Source of the DNA: Chaetoceros tenuissimus
Taxonomy: Eukaryota; Bacillariophyta; Thalassiosirophyceae; Chaetocerotales; Chaetocerotaceae
Assembly (NCBI GenBank): GCA_021927905.1
Contig: BLLK01000051.1
Location: 992,001-1,056,000, forward strand
DNA length: 64,000 nucleotides
Direction of reading: 5' to 3'
The notes beneath the pieces were generated by a model. The model was not told the origin of the DNA. It did not search any database and was given only the letters and a program-made list of their open reading frames with translations. How positions within the stretch are numbered: the stretch's first letter is position 1; each line of letters begins with the position of its first letter. This document shows positions 8,078-18,120 of this stretch, in pieces. The position numbers were made by a program, and so were the translations under genes.

Positions 8078-11011
8078 TTACTCTATATTTTCGAGGATAC
8101 TGGCATACTCTGAGATTTTGGAAAATTCTGATGATAGGTTTAAGAAATGACGTCGTTCTTCTGCAGCTCTTCGCTCAATTTGAAGTTGAGCCACAAGAGT
8201 ATTTAATAATGCAGTAGAAAAGTCTCTCTCTTCCAAGCATTCTTTCGTTGCAGCTAGGCCTATTAGACCAGCGAATTGCGAAGGGAGACTCAGAACCAGT
8301 AGACATTCAAGTGCAACAGTAATTTTTTCAATTGTACCGCTACCTAGTTCAGACATGAAGAAGCTTGTAGCTGTATCTTCACGAGAGGTTGGGAGAGTAT
8401 CAAGTGCCTCTTTGAGATTCGAAGGTTTTGAGATAACTCTGCTTTTCGAACTCCAAAGGGAAGGTCCGAGAGAATCCTCTTCAAATGTCACCAGCTTTCT
8501 CATTAAAATCGAATAAGATGATATAAGTTCAATATTATTGTCACGTGGGCACCTTTCTATAGCAGTAAAGCCAAGCTTTGTAATATCTTTGAGGACATTA
8601 TATTCCTCGATTTCGCCTGTTTCTCCACGGACCATTTCATTTGTCACTCCAAACTTATCAAAAGAGTACTTTCCTAAAGATATGTAAATGAAATCTAGTA
8701 CACGGACCATAGTGCATTTGTCAAAGGAAGACACAGCTTTACCATTTCCAATTGCTTCCGAGAAAATCTTTGCAAGCCCTAGCAACCCATCAATTGACGA
8801 TTGCTCCTGTTGAGAAATTACAATTTCAGAATCATCGTCAGATTCCTCTTCATCGCTACTTGATGAGTCGGCAGCTTCTCCAAGCCCCATGAGTTGGACG
8901 AGCGCTTCAATGACAATTCCTTCCAATGTCAAAATCTGGTCTACATCATCTACAGAAACAAGTTTTTTCGACAAAACTTTAATCACCATAGAAAAGTCAA
9001 GCTCCTCTGCCTCGATCAAATAGTGTAGAGTTCTAATAGCATAGTAAGATAGCAGGCATTCCTCATCGACCAGAAATCCTTGTACCCATCCAATAATCTC
9101 ACTAACGTCCCGAATAAGATCCTCCTTTGCAAGATCACAAAGCGATGCCGAAGCAGCGATCTTGAGCGTAATATTTGGATGAATAATGTATCTTCCAAGA
9201 GACTCGCAGATTCGAGCATATAATCGATGGTTTGTCGAGCATAGGATCGGATAAAGCCTAATCACCATTGATTGGATCTTGATCGGAACATTGCTGCTTG
9301 TCAATGAAGATAGGATTGACCACACTTCATGTGCACAACTTGGGTCGTGTGTTATGGAACATAAAAACTTGAGCATTGATAATAGAACTTCTGTAGAACT
9401 ATACGCAATGCTTCGCTCTAAGACTCCAACAAGTACAGGCAAAGCTCTTCGACCCAAGTGAGGATACTGTTCTACATGTTGTCCAAGATTTGAGTAGTGA
9501 TTTATTGGGATCGATTTCGTTGCCTCGAAGGTTGCGCAAATTAATGATAATCCGGTCAAAAGCTTTTCACACTGAGACAATAACACCTCTCGCTCTTCTT
9601 TCTTTTCTCTTTTGCTTTGAAGTAGCTGTGTCAAGTCGTCATGATTGTTGTCGTTTGAAAACGATCCTTGAATAACGTTCAGTGTATTGGAAATATCTCC
9701 TACATTTGAGTAAGCCTGAAAGATTCTCTCTAAAACATACAAAATTGAATGTGCAGCTAGAAGCTCTGCAGAATCATAGCTTGAAATACTTGATGTAGCG
9801 GTGATTGAGATAAGCTTCAACATTAGCTCCGCATCCGTGTCAGCTTGCAAGGAAAGACATATCATCGCTAAATCAAAGAGAATTGATACTTCACAAAATA
9901 GTCCCTCTCCTTCACATTTTGAAGAAAACAAGGATAGAATTGATAACACCTGTTGCAATATCGGGCTAATCGAAGGTACTGTCACAGTATTATCCAAAGG
10001 ATCTGTACAGAGTGGTAAAGCCTTGTGTACCATCAATTGAATCAAATTGCGGATACGTGATGAAATACAAGTCGTATCCTTCCTCGAAACCATTGCAAGG
10101 AGCACTACTTCATTGAGTTGCTTTACGAACTCAAACCCAGTAATGAGACGAGATGGGGTCATCCTTGTGTCAAAATATGAATTGCACACCATAATAATCC
10201 AATCTACAATCTCCCAAATATCATTGCTGGTTGTCCGCATTGCAAATTGCCTTGATTCCAGCATGACCAAAGATTGCATTTTCTGAAAAAGAATTTCTCG
10301 ATCTGCATCATTTGTAGACAAGTAATCGTTCATGACTTGATTATACAAAGAAGATACCATGTGAAGAATAATATTTCCTTGCTCTGCTTGAAAAGCAATT
10401 TGAACACATTGCTCTACAAGACCCTGCTTTGAAGTTGGCATCAAAAGTTTTTGATAAAGTTTTGCCAAATGAAAAGAATCAAGACTGTCATCGAGACTTG
10501 AGAGTTTTTCAAATCTTTTGGCTTTATTCTGAACACACGCAACCCTTTGTGCATACAAAACATAATTTCGAATACATGTAGATAACACCGTCAAGTATCC
10601 AGCATCTTCGCAATCGTTAATCACTTGTAGCCACCAAAACATAAATGTCTCTAGACTATGTCCTTTTTCTATCCTCTCAAATAACCTTGCATCTTTTGCA
10701 ACTTCTTGGAAGAATCCTACAGCCACGGCTGAACTTGTGACTGCATTTGTACCTATAATTTTGAATATTGCATATCCCTGTTCCCTCCATTCGTCCAATT
10801 GTCTATCATACAATTTGTCTCGATTTTCTAAAGGTATCGAGTCTAGATGTAAATAGTAGGAGACATATTCGTGTGCAATTTTCTTCCCAGTGGCCAGCGT
10901 TGCTTCATCGACAGGAACGATGTTGGAATCTTTCTTGGCTTTTTGGATTCTTGCAGTCAGTGCTTTGAGCTTTTGCTTCTGTTGTTCGAGTACATCCTTA
11001 GCTTTCCCCAT
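8078..11011 (-). CDS. Large alpha-helical hypothetical protein (HEAT/ARM-like), 977 aa
   Basis: This is one uninterrupted 978-codon frame from an ATG at 11011. I do not recognise the family. It opens with a basic coiled-coil-like segment (VLEQQKQKLKALTARIQK). It then continues as amphipathic helices of about 30-45 residues rich in Leu, Ile and Ser, as expected for an armadillo/HEAT solenoid. An acidic patch SSSSDEEESDDDSE lies around residue 720. The C-terminus is a charged helix (IERRAAEERRHFL). There is no signal peptide, membrane segment or catalytic motif. A scaffold or adaptor role would be a guess from fold alone. The lack of introns over 2.9 kb and the consistent composition support a real gene. 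Confidence 0.75.
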   Translation of the reverse strand: MGKAKDVLEQQKQKLKALTARIQKAKKDSNIVPVDEATLATGKKIAHEYVSYYLHLDSIPLENRDKLYDRQLDEWREQGYAIFKIIGTNAVTSSAVAVGFFQEVAKDARLFERIEKGHSLETFMFWWLQVINDCEDAGYLTVLSTCIRNYVLYAQRVACVQNKAKRFEKLSSLDDSLDSFHLAKLYQKLLMPTSKQGLVEQCVQIAFQAEQGNIILHMVSSLYNQVMNDYLSTNDADREILFQKMQSLVMLESRQFAMRTTSNDIWEIVDWIIMVCNSYFDTRMTPSRLITGFEFVKQLNEVVLLAMVSRKDTTCISSRIRNLIQLMVHKALPLCTDPLDNTVTVPSISPILQQVLSILSLFSSKCEGEGLFCEVSILFDLAMICLSLQADTDAELMLKLISITATSSISSYDSAELLAAHSILYVLERIFQAYSNVGDISNTLNVIQGSFSNDNNHDDLTQLLQSKREKKEEREVLLSQCEKLLTGLSLICATFEATKSIPINHYSNLGQHVEQYPHLGRRALPVLVGVLERSIAYSSTEVLLSMLKFLCSITHDPSCAHEVWSILSSLTSSNVPIKIQSMVIRLYPILCSTNHRLYARICESLGRYIIHPNITLKIAASASLCDLAKEDLIRDVSEIIGWVQGFLVDEECLLSYYAIRTLHYLIEAEELDFSMVIKVLSKKLVSVDDVDQILTLEGIVIEALVQLMGLGEAADSSSSDEEESDDDSEIVISQQEQSSIDGLLGLAKIFSEAIGNGKAVSSFDKCTMVRVLDFIYISLGKYSFDKFGVTNEMVRGETGEIEEYNVLKDITKLGFTAIERCPRDNNIELISSYSILMRKLVTFEEDSLGPSLWSSKSRVISKPSNLKEALDTLPTSREDTATSFFMSELGSGTIEKITVALECLLVLSLPSQFAGLIGLAATKECLEERDFSTALLNTLVAQLQIERRAAEERRHFLNLSSEFSKISEYASILENIE

Positions 11012-11521
11012 TTTGAGTGGAATGAAGAGACTGAGATAGTAACGATAAGAGAGATTTGGAAACTAGCTTCTTAGAGTGACATGCAATCATAGAACACAGG
11101 TACATACCTGCATAACTGCATCAAAACAAACCTACACTATTTATCTATGCACTATGATGATGCTCATTTTTACAAAGAATCTATGCAAGCTAGCTGGATA
11201 GCAATCGAGTCAATCAAAAGGAACTTCAGAAAAATTGACTCTTTTTAGATAAAAATAAGTCATATATGTCCTTAATAGGCTATTGATTCTATTCTTAGAT
11301 TCTTTTCAATACTACGTCACATTGTTTCTTCTTTTCCGATTCTTTTTACATCAACAGGTACTTATGCAACCTTGTGCACAACAGGGAACATAAATGAAGT
11401 GCAAGTAACAAGCACGATAACAGCAAAACTCAATCTCGCTTCCTTTATCATACAACACCTATTGATTATTCTCTCATTCAGATTAGGACAGAAAGTGTTT
11501 GTAACTTTCATTGAATTGAAT
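11012..11521. other. Divergent intergenic spacer, 510 bp
   Basis: It lies between the helical protein and the receptor-like gene. An ACGTCA half-CRE occurs near 11311-11318. The plus-strand frame of the next gene stays open leftwards to about 11372 but has no ATG there, so I treat it as leader. Confidence 0.45.
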
Positions 11522-12949
11522 ATGGATTTCAATACAGCTACAAGGCGCTTAGTGTTGGACGGTATCAACAACTACAAATTAGGCGATGACATATCTTCCT
11601 TCAACTTTACGCGATCTGCTATTTTGATTGCTACAATAAGTGGGTCGCTATCATGCGTGTCATCACTTCTAATCATAGTTGTCATCGTCCGTTCCAAGAA
11701 ATGGTCTCCATATCATAGGATCATGCTCATCTACAGTATCTTCGACTTTATGTTGTCCTTTGCCATAGCTTTGACTACCATTCCGATGCCACCAGAAGAT
11801 GCCGCTATTTATGATTTTGGAGGCTCATCTTATGGGAATAGATTCACATGTTCCTTACAAAGTTACACCATACTGTTTTCTCTATTTGGGCTTATGGCAT
11901 CTGCATCGATATTATATACTTACTATTGCTGTGCCATAGTTTTTAAAATGCCCTTGGACCAATTTGCAAGACGAGTGGAGCGTCCTTTATACTTGGTTTC
12001 ATTTATTTCTGCAACAATATATTCTCTAGTGTTTCTGATTGGTTATCCAGACATGATGAATCCTAGCCCTATTGCACCTTGGTGTTCTTGGGATAGTTTT
12101 CCACATGGGTGCATTGAAGATGGTGAGAATATTGCTGAAGACGAATTCGTATGTCATCGGGGAAGGAGTAGTGATCAAAATGTGCTAGTGCTTTTGATGA
12201 TTCCTCCACTTGTCATCTCATTTATCGTTCTGATAACTACAATGTCTTCAATTTTATATACATATTCCAAAAATTTGAAGACTTTGTGCAAAGCCAGAGA
12301 TGAAATGAAGCTCAATGGTGAAGAGGAAGTACTCCAAGAAAGTATTGAGGAAGCAAAAATCACATCGAGAAAAGTGACAATGCAAGCCATCGCCTACATT
12401 CTTTCTTTCCTTCTAACGTGGATATTCCTCTTACTAAGATTTGGAATCAGGGACTCGGATGCTCTTGAAATACTCAGACTTGTTTTCCAGCCAAGTCAAG
12501 GTGTCTTTCATGTGGTTATTTTTCTTTGGCAAAAGATTGATATTGCACGAACAACATATAGCGACTCCAATTTATCGGTATACGAAGCTTTCATACGCAT
12601 CATTACAAATCCAAATGAAATAGAAGAGAAGCCAATCTCGAACCTGAATAACAAAATATTTGAAATAGAACATTATCGTCGAGATAGCATAAATGGTATA
12701 GATAAGGCGCTTGAAAATATGATTGTCGAGAATTTCGAAGATGATTCTCAGAGAGAACAAAGCACCAACAAGTTTTCAATCAATGATCAAAATAGTCAAG
12801 GTCTTTCATATTTTGGGACAAGTAATTTTAGTGAAGGAATTTCATTCGCTGCTACAAGCACACAAACACCTACATCTGGGGAAAGAACGAATAAGGAACA
12901 TTCCAATTTCGGATTGTCCATAGCAGGAGATACTTTGGATTCAAATTGA
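11522..12949 (+). CDS. Seven-transmembrane receptor-like protein (GPCR-like)
   Basis: This is a 475-aa protein from the first in-frame ATG at 11522. After a short N-terminus with a possible N-glycosylation site (NFT) come about seven hydrophobic segments. They include ILIATISGSLSCVSSLLIIV, IMLIYSIFDFMLSFAIAL, YTILFSLFGLMASASILYTY, YLVSFISATIYSLVFLIGY, LLMIPPLVISFIVLIT, AIAYILSFLLTWIFLLL and a final LVFQPSQGVFHVVIFLWQK. Paired Cys residues lie in extracellular loops (FTCSLQS, APWCSW, HGC, FVCH). The C-tail is long (~115 residues), Ser/Thr-rich and presumably cytosolic. The topology and the SLYTYYCC/APWCSW loops resemble the diatom and Dictyostelium cAMP-receptor/GPR1-like class of GPCRs. Ligand and G-protein coupling are unknown. 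Confidence 0.78.
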   Translation: MDFNTATRRLVLDGINNYKLGDDISSFNFTRSAILIATISGSLSCVSSLLIIVVIVRSKKWSPYHRIMLIYSIFDFMLSFAIALTTIPMPPEDAAIYDFGGSSYGNRFTCSLQSYTILFSLFGLMASASILYTYYCCAIVFKMPLDQFARRVERPLYLVSFISATIYSLVFLIGYPDMMNPSPIAPWCSWDSFPHGCIEDGENIAEDEFVCHRGRSSDQNVLVLLMIPPLVISFIVLITTMSSILYTYSKNLKTLCKARDEMKLNGEEEVLQESIEEAKITSRKVTMQAIAYILSFLLTWIFLLLRFGIRDSDALEILRLVFQPSQGVFHVVIFLWQKIDIARTTYSDSNLSVYEAFIRIITNPNEIEEKPISNLNNKIFEIEHYRRDSINGIDKALENMIVENFEDDSQREQSTNKFSINDQNSQGLSYFGTSNFSEGISFAATSTQTPTSGERTNKEHSNFGLSIAGDTLDSN

Positions 12950-13196
12950 TAATATCAAATGGACGGAAATGATGAAAGCATGATACATGTAAATTATTAG
13001 AAAAATCTTCTATCTATTGAAAGGCCGAAGAACATGAATGTATTCTATTAATTAAGCTTAAAGCAAAACACAGTGGGAAATCAAACGGAGAAAAAGTATT
13101 ATAAAAGTAAAAAATAGTTCTATATATAATTATTTCAATCAAGTCATAAACTTGTGAATTGCTTTGTAGAAAATATGATAATGACTTGCCTATTGC

Positions 13197-14243
13197 TCAT
13201 GTTTGATAATTTGCATAGAACTTACTCCATACAAGTAAAATCACTGCATTTAGAGGCACAAGCAAAAGTAAACCACCAAATATTCCATTCGTGATCATCA
13301 AAGTTAATCCAGCTATGGCAGTTGCAATAGCTGTATTTCTCAGCTGCATCACTGCATTCGAATGTATTTCATAGATTTCAACTTCTTGGTCAATACTGAT
13401 AGATGATCCAAAATCCGTCTGATCCTGAACAAGATTTTTATAGATACCTGTATCATTCCACGGTACATTTCCACTACCCGTCACTTCAACGGTATATTTC
13501 CCATCTATGTCCATTGCAGCTACAACTGCACTTGCCAATTGAGTTCGACACATTCCTGGTCTCCCAGCCTTGCCGAGGAACTCGAATTTGTCTCCTTGCT
13601 CATAGGTAAGTCCCATCTCATAAGCTTCAGGATACTTTTCTTTCCATCGGGCGTCCTCATTCAAACCACCAGCCCTCAATATAACATAATTCATTCTTTC
13701 TTCAGTTTGCTTAGAAGCATATTTCAAAGCTTGTTCGCCCAAAAAATGCGAACCCATAGGTAATGTATCAAAATAAAGCGAATTGAACAAAAGTGAGGCT
13801 ATACTATAAGGTCTTGAAGCCCAAGCCGAAGAAATCACCACAAAATTTCCAATCGAAGGACAATCAGCGGCCTGCTTTGCAAACTCAGCCACTCCTTTGT
13901 AATTGACACATTTGTAATCTGCACCTTCACCACCAGCCATAAAGACAACATGCGAAAGATCATCATTTGAAGTGAATGCAGATTGGATATCTTTTACATT
14001 TGCCAAATCACCCTCGATAAATTTTATCCTATCCAAGTCTTTGTCAAATATTTGACGTGCTTTTTCTTCGTCTCTACAAAATATGCATAGATTATATCCT
14101 TTTTCAAGTAAAAGGTTTGATACAATCTTTCCAGTTCTTCCCGTAGCTCCAGTGAGTAAGGCGCGTTTAGGAATATTGGTCGAGAGCGACTTTACTGGAT
14201 TCAGAAGAGTCAAGTAAAGCAAACAGATGAAGTAAGAGATCAT
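13197..14243 (-). CDS. Atypical short-chain dehydrogenase (NmrA/TIC62-like NAD(P)-binding protein) with N-terminal signal and C-terminal TMs
   Basis: This is a 348-aa protein from an ATG at 14243. Residues 1-19 are a hydrophobic signal (MISYFICLLYLTLLNPVKS). The Rossmann fold starts with ALLTGATGRTGKIVSNLLL (TGATGxTG cofactor loop), followed by LCIFCRDEEKA, FIEGDLANV and FVVISSAWASRP. These are atypical SDR features, in which the classical YxxxK is replaced or displaced. Near the C-terminus are two hydrophobic segments (about 300-340). The combination of signal peptide, NAD(P) fold and membrane anchor suggests an ER or plastid-complex membrane location. The residue after the signal is Leu, so plastid import is uncertain. 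The reaction is unknown. Confidence 0.78.
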   Translation of the reverse strand: MISYFICLLYLTLLNPVKSLSTNIPKRALLTGATGRTGKIVSNLLLEKGYNLCIFCRDEEKARQIFDKDLDRIKFIEGDLANVKDIQSAFTSNDDLSHVVFMAGGEGADYKCVNYKGVAEFAKQAADCPSIGNFVVISSAWASRPYSIASLLFNSLYFDTLPMGSHFLGEQALKYASKQTEERMNYVILRAGGLNEDARWKEKYPEAYEMGLTYEQGDKFEFLGKAGRPGMCRTQLASAVVAAMDIDGKYTVEVTGSGNVPWNDTGIYKNLVQDQTDFGSSISIDQEVEIYEIHSNAVMQLRNTAIATAIAGLTLMITNGIFGGLLLLVPLNAVILLVWSKFYANYQT

Positions 14244-14604
14244 GTTGTTCTGTGAGGAATGGCAGTATTGAATTGAATTCTATCCACGTATTGAAAAGAA
14301 ATCCATGCTTGGTATTCATGTTGACATATCATATCTACCTACCTGACACGGAGACTTGAAGTTCCATCCTCATTTCCATTCATTTTGCGTGAAAATTTTG
14401 TTCTTTTTGTTTTCTTTTTGTTTCATGTCTACTCACTCAACCTTGCTTCAATCAACCTTCAGAATTGGTTCTCCGTACCATACTTCTAGCTAGCAAAAAG
14501 TAATACGAAATCTTTTCCGTCCTTGAATCACTAGCATCAACTTGAGCAACTAGAGTTCTAATTTTCTTCAAACTACATAATACATAACAAAAACTTGAAC
14601 AAAA
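14244..14604. other. Divergent intergenic spacer, 361 bp
   Basis: It lies between the SDR and GPN3 genes and should hold both promoters. It includes a pyrimidine-rich TTTTGTTCTTTTTGTTTTC run near 14396-14420. No gene is seen. Confidence 0.45.
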
Positions 14605-15549
14605 ATGGGTAGATGCTTCATCCAATTAGTATGTGGACCAGCAGGTTCTGGAAAGAGCACATATGCCGCAGCAATCCAACAACATTGTCTATCCCTTGGA
14701 CCTCTCCGAAAAAGAAATGTACACGTTGCGAATCTTGATCCAGCAGCTGAAAATTTTGGTTACAACCTTGCATTTGACATTCGAGATCTCATCACTGTCG
14801 AAGATGTAATGGAAGAACTGGGATTAGGCCCCAACGGTGCTCTCATCTACTGCATGGAATATTTATTACAAAATATGGATTGGCTTGAAGAAGAATTGGA
14901 TAAGTTTGACGATGATGAGTATCTTATATTAGATTGTCCAGGTCAGATTGAATTATATACACATGCACCTATTATTAAACGAGTGATTGATCAAATGATG
15001 ACTTGGGGTCATGCAAGTAGAATGTGTTCGGTATTTCTTGTAGATGCGACTTTTGTTTGTGATGCACCAAAATTCATCAGTGGTAGTTTGCTTTCACTCT
15101 CTGCCATGATTGCTCTAGAATTACCACACGTGAATGTGTTGAGTAAGGTTGATTTAGTCGATGAGGAAAAGGTCGAAAGCATCTTGGATGTCGAAAGTGC
15201 TTCTGTTTTATGGGAAAGAGAGGAGTATAATCGATCTGTCCAAGAAGATTTAATGGTAGAGGCTTTAAAGAAAAAGTCTGGAGATGAGGATGAAGCTGAA
15301 GATGATGAAGCAAAATCTCTTGTATTAGATAAGAAACGAATTGCACAAAGAAGAAAGAAACAAAATAGATTGACAGAGGCTATATGTACTTTATTGGATG
15401 ATTACAGCATGGTCAGTTTCATTCCATTGAATATTCAAGATGAAGAAAGTCTTGACCATGTACTGTCCTATGTAGATCATACCATTCAATACGGAGAAGA
15501 TTTGGAAGTTCGGGGTGCGGATGGCGATGATTTCGGAGGAGAAGAGTAG
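14605..15549 (+). CDS. GPN3: GPN-loop GTPase 3
   Basis: This is a 314-aa member of the GPN-loop GTPases, which assemble and import RNA polymerase II. The P-loop GPAGSGKST is at residues 11-19, the switch region VANLDPAAENF at about 41-51, and the defining Gly-Pro-Asn loop at 75-77 (LGPNGA). The G3-like DCPGQIELYTH motif is near 115, and the base-specificity motif is LSKVDLV. MGRCFIQLVCGPAGSGKST and the CME/NMDWL segment favour GPN3 over GPN1 or GPN2, and the length fits. An acidic/basic insertion (DEDEAEDDEAK, then KKRIAQRRKKQ) lies about residues 230-255. The start has a good context, with AAAA before ATGG. Confidence 0.9.
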   Translation: MGRCFIQLVCGPAGSGKSTYAAAIQQHCLSLGPLRKRNVHVANLDPAAENFGYNLAFDIRDLITVEDVMEELGLGPNGALIYCMEYLLQNMDWLEEELDKFDDDEYLILDCPGQIELYTHAPIIKRVIDQMMTWGHASRMCSVFLVDATFVCDAPKFISGSLLSLSAMIALELPHVNVLSKVDLVDEEKVESILDVESASVLWEREEYNRSVQEDLMVEALKKKSGDEDEAEDDEAKSLVLDKKRIAQRRKKQNRLTEAICTLLDDYSMVSFIPLNIQDEESLDHVLSYVDHTIQYGEDLEVRGADGDDFGGEE

Positions 15550-15890
15550 ATAGAGACTAATTAGTTTGTATTTTTATAAAAGCCATGTTGCGCCGCGACA
15601 TCGTATGTATTCTGCATATGTCTGTACTTGTATGTACACCACTACATACCATCTTCCAAGCGATCATGTATGTCTTCCGTACTATATAATGTTTCATGAA
15701 ATAAATGCAAATATATATTAAAATTTGATTTCTAATAGGAATAATTAATAATTCAATCTACAGTGGAGTGAATCAACAAAAATCATAACAGGGAAAAGTG
15801 ACAAAAAGTTGACCCTTAAGTAAATCGACAACTCTCGAACCTCTAACCCATGACAATATCCACTCGTTTGTCTGCCAAACTCCAGTAGTC
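15550..15890. other. Convergent intergenic region, 341 bp
   Basis: It separates the 3' ends of GPN3 and the 69-aa gene. It has repeated GTAC/CATGTATGT words around 15600-15680. No gene is visible. Confidence 0.45.
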
Positions 15891-16318
15891 TTAATCCTCT
15901 GCATCCCAGGTTGCTGCAGTGTATCCAAGTAACTTTGCAGCTGCCTGTTGTTCAGCAGTAAGATCCTTCCAGTATTCATCACACTCATCTGGTTCTCCAT
16001 CTGAATCCCAGATTTTCTTTGTGTATCCAAGCTTTTCAGCAGCAGCCTTTACATCTATCAAGGAGAAAGAAGATAAATGTGTGAGTATGGTGTGAAGGAG
16101 TGATTAGATGAGTATGTGAATGAATGATATCCATTTGCGAGAAGACACCGAATGAGATGCGAGAACCCAAACAGCCAAGACGAATCTTTTTTCTCTTTTC
16201 TCTCATTTTCTCTCATTTTTGTTACTTCTTGTACTATATACAGTTCATTCTAACTTCAGTCATGAAACTTACCAGCTGGAAGCTCGTCCCAATCGTAATC
16301 GTCGTATTTGTCAGACAT
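15891..16318 (-). CDS. Spliced 69-aa acidic protein with two W-LGYT-WD repeats
   Basis: The coding sequence on the minus strand is 16273..16318 joined to 15891..16054. The 218-bp intron (16055..16272) has a GTAAGT donor and a GATAG acceptor, and 46+164 nt gives 70 codons ending in TAA. The protein starts MSDKYDDYDWDELPA and then contains two related units. The first is VKAAAEKLGYTKKIWDSDGE and the second is EQQAAAKLLGYTAATWDAED. Each unit has an Ala-rich helix followed by LGYT-x3-WD. A D-x-x-W-x-x-L element precedes each one (DYDWDEL and EYWKDL). The pattern is internally consistent across the splice, so I consider it a real gene. I recall similar short repeats in diatom proteins but cannot name a function. 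It is soluble, very acidic, and divergent from NPL4 over 323 bp. Confidence 0.82.
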
Positions 16319-16641
16319 TTTGAAGTTAAGTAAAAAGTATAGATAAGGAAATTATGAGAGGAGGGTTAGCTTTATGTTTGTTTCATCAGCAGTTAAGAAC
16401 ACTTTTTTTCGCTCTCTAATTAACTTCACGAGTATCTACAAGTACGTACGTTCATCATGTTAGTTTTCCATCTTTGAGTAACAGGTTTTAAGCTTGGAAT
16501 CCAAACGAAGCCCAGAGATCTTTTTGGATATGGATCCCCTTTCCTTTTCGTTCTGATGCAACAAATAAATTTAAAGGTATCTTCTATCTAAACAATCAAT
16601 ATATATAAAATACCTTTCATAACTCAGAAACATTCATAAAA
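16319..16641. other. Divergent intergenic spacer, 323 bp
   Basis: It carries the promoters of the 69-aa gene and NPL4. A TATATAAAA word at 16602-16610 lies about 32 bp before the NPL4 ATG. That is too close for a normal TATA box unless the 5' leader is almost absent. Confidence 0.4.
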
Positions 16642-18120
16642 ATGATTATTCGAATCCGAACCAATGTCGGCCAGTGGAGAATCGACTGCAAGAATCTAAC
16701 TCCTTCCTCCAAGATATCAGAACTCGTCCAAGAAATCGCAGTCACTCGTCCCAATCTGGAATACACATCTCCACTCTCCTCCGACCCAGCCGGTAAATCA
16801 CCACTTGATCCCAATAAATCTCTTGCAGACTACAACATGGCACATGGAAGTATGATTTACTGCCGAGTAGACCCAACCACCGTCGTTACTTCTTCCGTCA
16901 ATGACAACACTTCTAATAAAACTGCATCCGAACCAGAAGCGCCAAAACACATGAAACGAGTCATTAACCCTGATGGAAGCATATCATTCATTGAAGACCC
17001 TACACACTTGACCAAAGATAAATCATTCCGAAAAGGTATGATGCCATTACGAGATATGAAAATGCAATGGACTCTACAGGAATTTGTAGATATGGACAAT
17101 CAATTCGTGTTCAAAATTTCAGCGCAAAAGGAGAAATGGATCGGGAGTGGGGGGTGTTCTGTAGATCAAGATTCTGCCAATGCGTTTCAGAGTTATTTGA
17201 GGACTTTCATGTTTCAACGACAGAGATTTGGGTTTTTATATGGAAAATTTGTAGATGAAGAGGAGACGGAGGAAGAGAAGAAGAAACGTACTGAGAGGGA
17301 TACACTTTTTGGAACGGAGTTGCCTGGGACTGAAAAGGAATACAAGGCCAAGAATCAAAAAGTTGTCGTGGAAGCTATTTATGAGCCGCCGCAGGAGGCG
17401 GATCCTGATGCGGCTGAGGGATTCATTGCTTTGGATGATCCTATGGAGGAGAAAGTAGAAGCATTGGCGGAAATGCTTGGTCTCAAGCGGGTAGGTTGGA
17501 TCTTTGGACATCCACCAAGAGAAGAAGGCTTTCAATTGTCTTCAGCGGAAATTATCATGGCGGCGGAATTGCAGATTGAATCTGCACATGGGGTAGAAGA
17601 GACTCCTTTTGTGACTGTCAAAGTGACGGCTGGAGATGATGGGAATGTTTCCTTTGAAGCATTTCAAGTTTCCAAACAATGCATGGAAATGGTTGCAGAA
17701 GAAGCACTCATTGTTGGTGAAAATCCTGGATTTTGTTATGTAAATGATACCTTTACTGCTATTCAAGAAGGAAAAGAAAGTAAAATGATTGAAAACAACT
17801 TCTTCTTGACTGTTGTGCCAATCACACAACATGCTTCGGAAATGTTTGTCAGTGAATTTCCAAAAGCCAATCGAGATCATGATTCAAGACAGCAATCGCA
17901 TGATGAAATGAAGCGACAGTTGCAAAAGAGTGGTTCTGCTGGATGGACCTTTGTAGACTTGCTTGCGGACTTTAATCTATTGATTTACTTGAGTAAATTC
18001 TTGGATTTCGATACTGACATTCCAAAGATTTGTCAAAGCATTGTGAATAGAGATGTTCCACTTGAAGAAGGATACAAATTGATTATTGCAAGCATGGCTG
18101 GCTTGGACAGTGCTTATTAG
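16642..18120 (+). CDS. NPL4: NPL4-like ubiquitin-recognition cofactor of CDC48/p97
   Basis: This is a 492-aa protein from an ATG at 16642. Residues 1-80 form a ubiquitin-like fold (MIIRIRTNVGQWRI through MAHGSMIYCRV). The middle aligns in my reading with the NPL4 zinc-finger region, RFGFLYGKFVDEEE matching the family RFGYLYG. The MPN-like domain follows (VEAIYEPPQEAD, VGWIFGHPPREEGFQLSSAEI), then a C-terminal helical part. NPL4 with UFD1 recruits ubiquitylated proteins to CDC48 for unfolding, as in ERAD. Odd points: the zinc-finger Cys/His residues are mostly absent (only a single Cys in GSGGCSVD), there is no C-terminal NZF finger, and it is shorter than animal NPL4 (about 600 aa). There is no signal peptide, so this should be the host cytosolic copy rather than a plastid SELMA version. 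Confidence 0.86.
   Translation: MIIRIRTNVGQWRIDCKNLTPSSKISELVQEIAVTRPNLEYTSPLSSDPAGKSPLDPNKSLADYNMAHGSMIYCRVDPTTVVTSSVNDNTSNKTASEPEAPKHMKRVINPDGSISFIEDPTHLTKDKSFRKGMMPLRDMKMQWTLQEFVDMDNQFVFKISAQKEKWIGSGGCSVDQDSANAFQSYLRTFMFQRQRFGFLYGKFVDEEETEEEKKKRTERDTLFGTELPGTEKEYKAKNQKVVVEAIYEPPQEADPDAAEGFIALDDPMEEKVEALAEMLGLKRVGWIFGHPPREEGFQLSSAEIIMAAELQIESAHGVEETPFVTVKVTAGDDGNVSFEAFQVSKQCMEMVAEEALIVGENPGFCYVNDTFTAIQEGKESKMIENNFFLTVVPITQHASEMFVSEFPKANRDHDSRQQSHDEMKRQLQKSGSAGWTFVDLLADFNLLIYLSKFLDFDTDIPKICQSIVNRDVPLEEGYKLIIASMAGLDSAY

Noticed and set aside
11372-11521. N-terminal extension of the receptor-like protein
   Set aside because: The frame is open but begins with TTG, and there is no ATG before 11522. 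The extension does not look like a signal peptide that continues into the known TM pattern.
15773-16030. 85-residue minus-strand frame over the 69-aa gene
   Set aside because: It is a shadow frame; the spliced frame has an internal protein repeat and proper splice signals.
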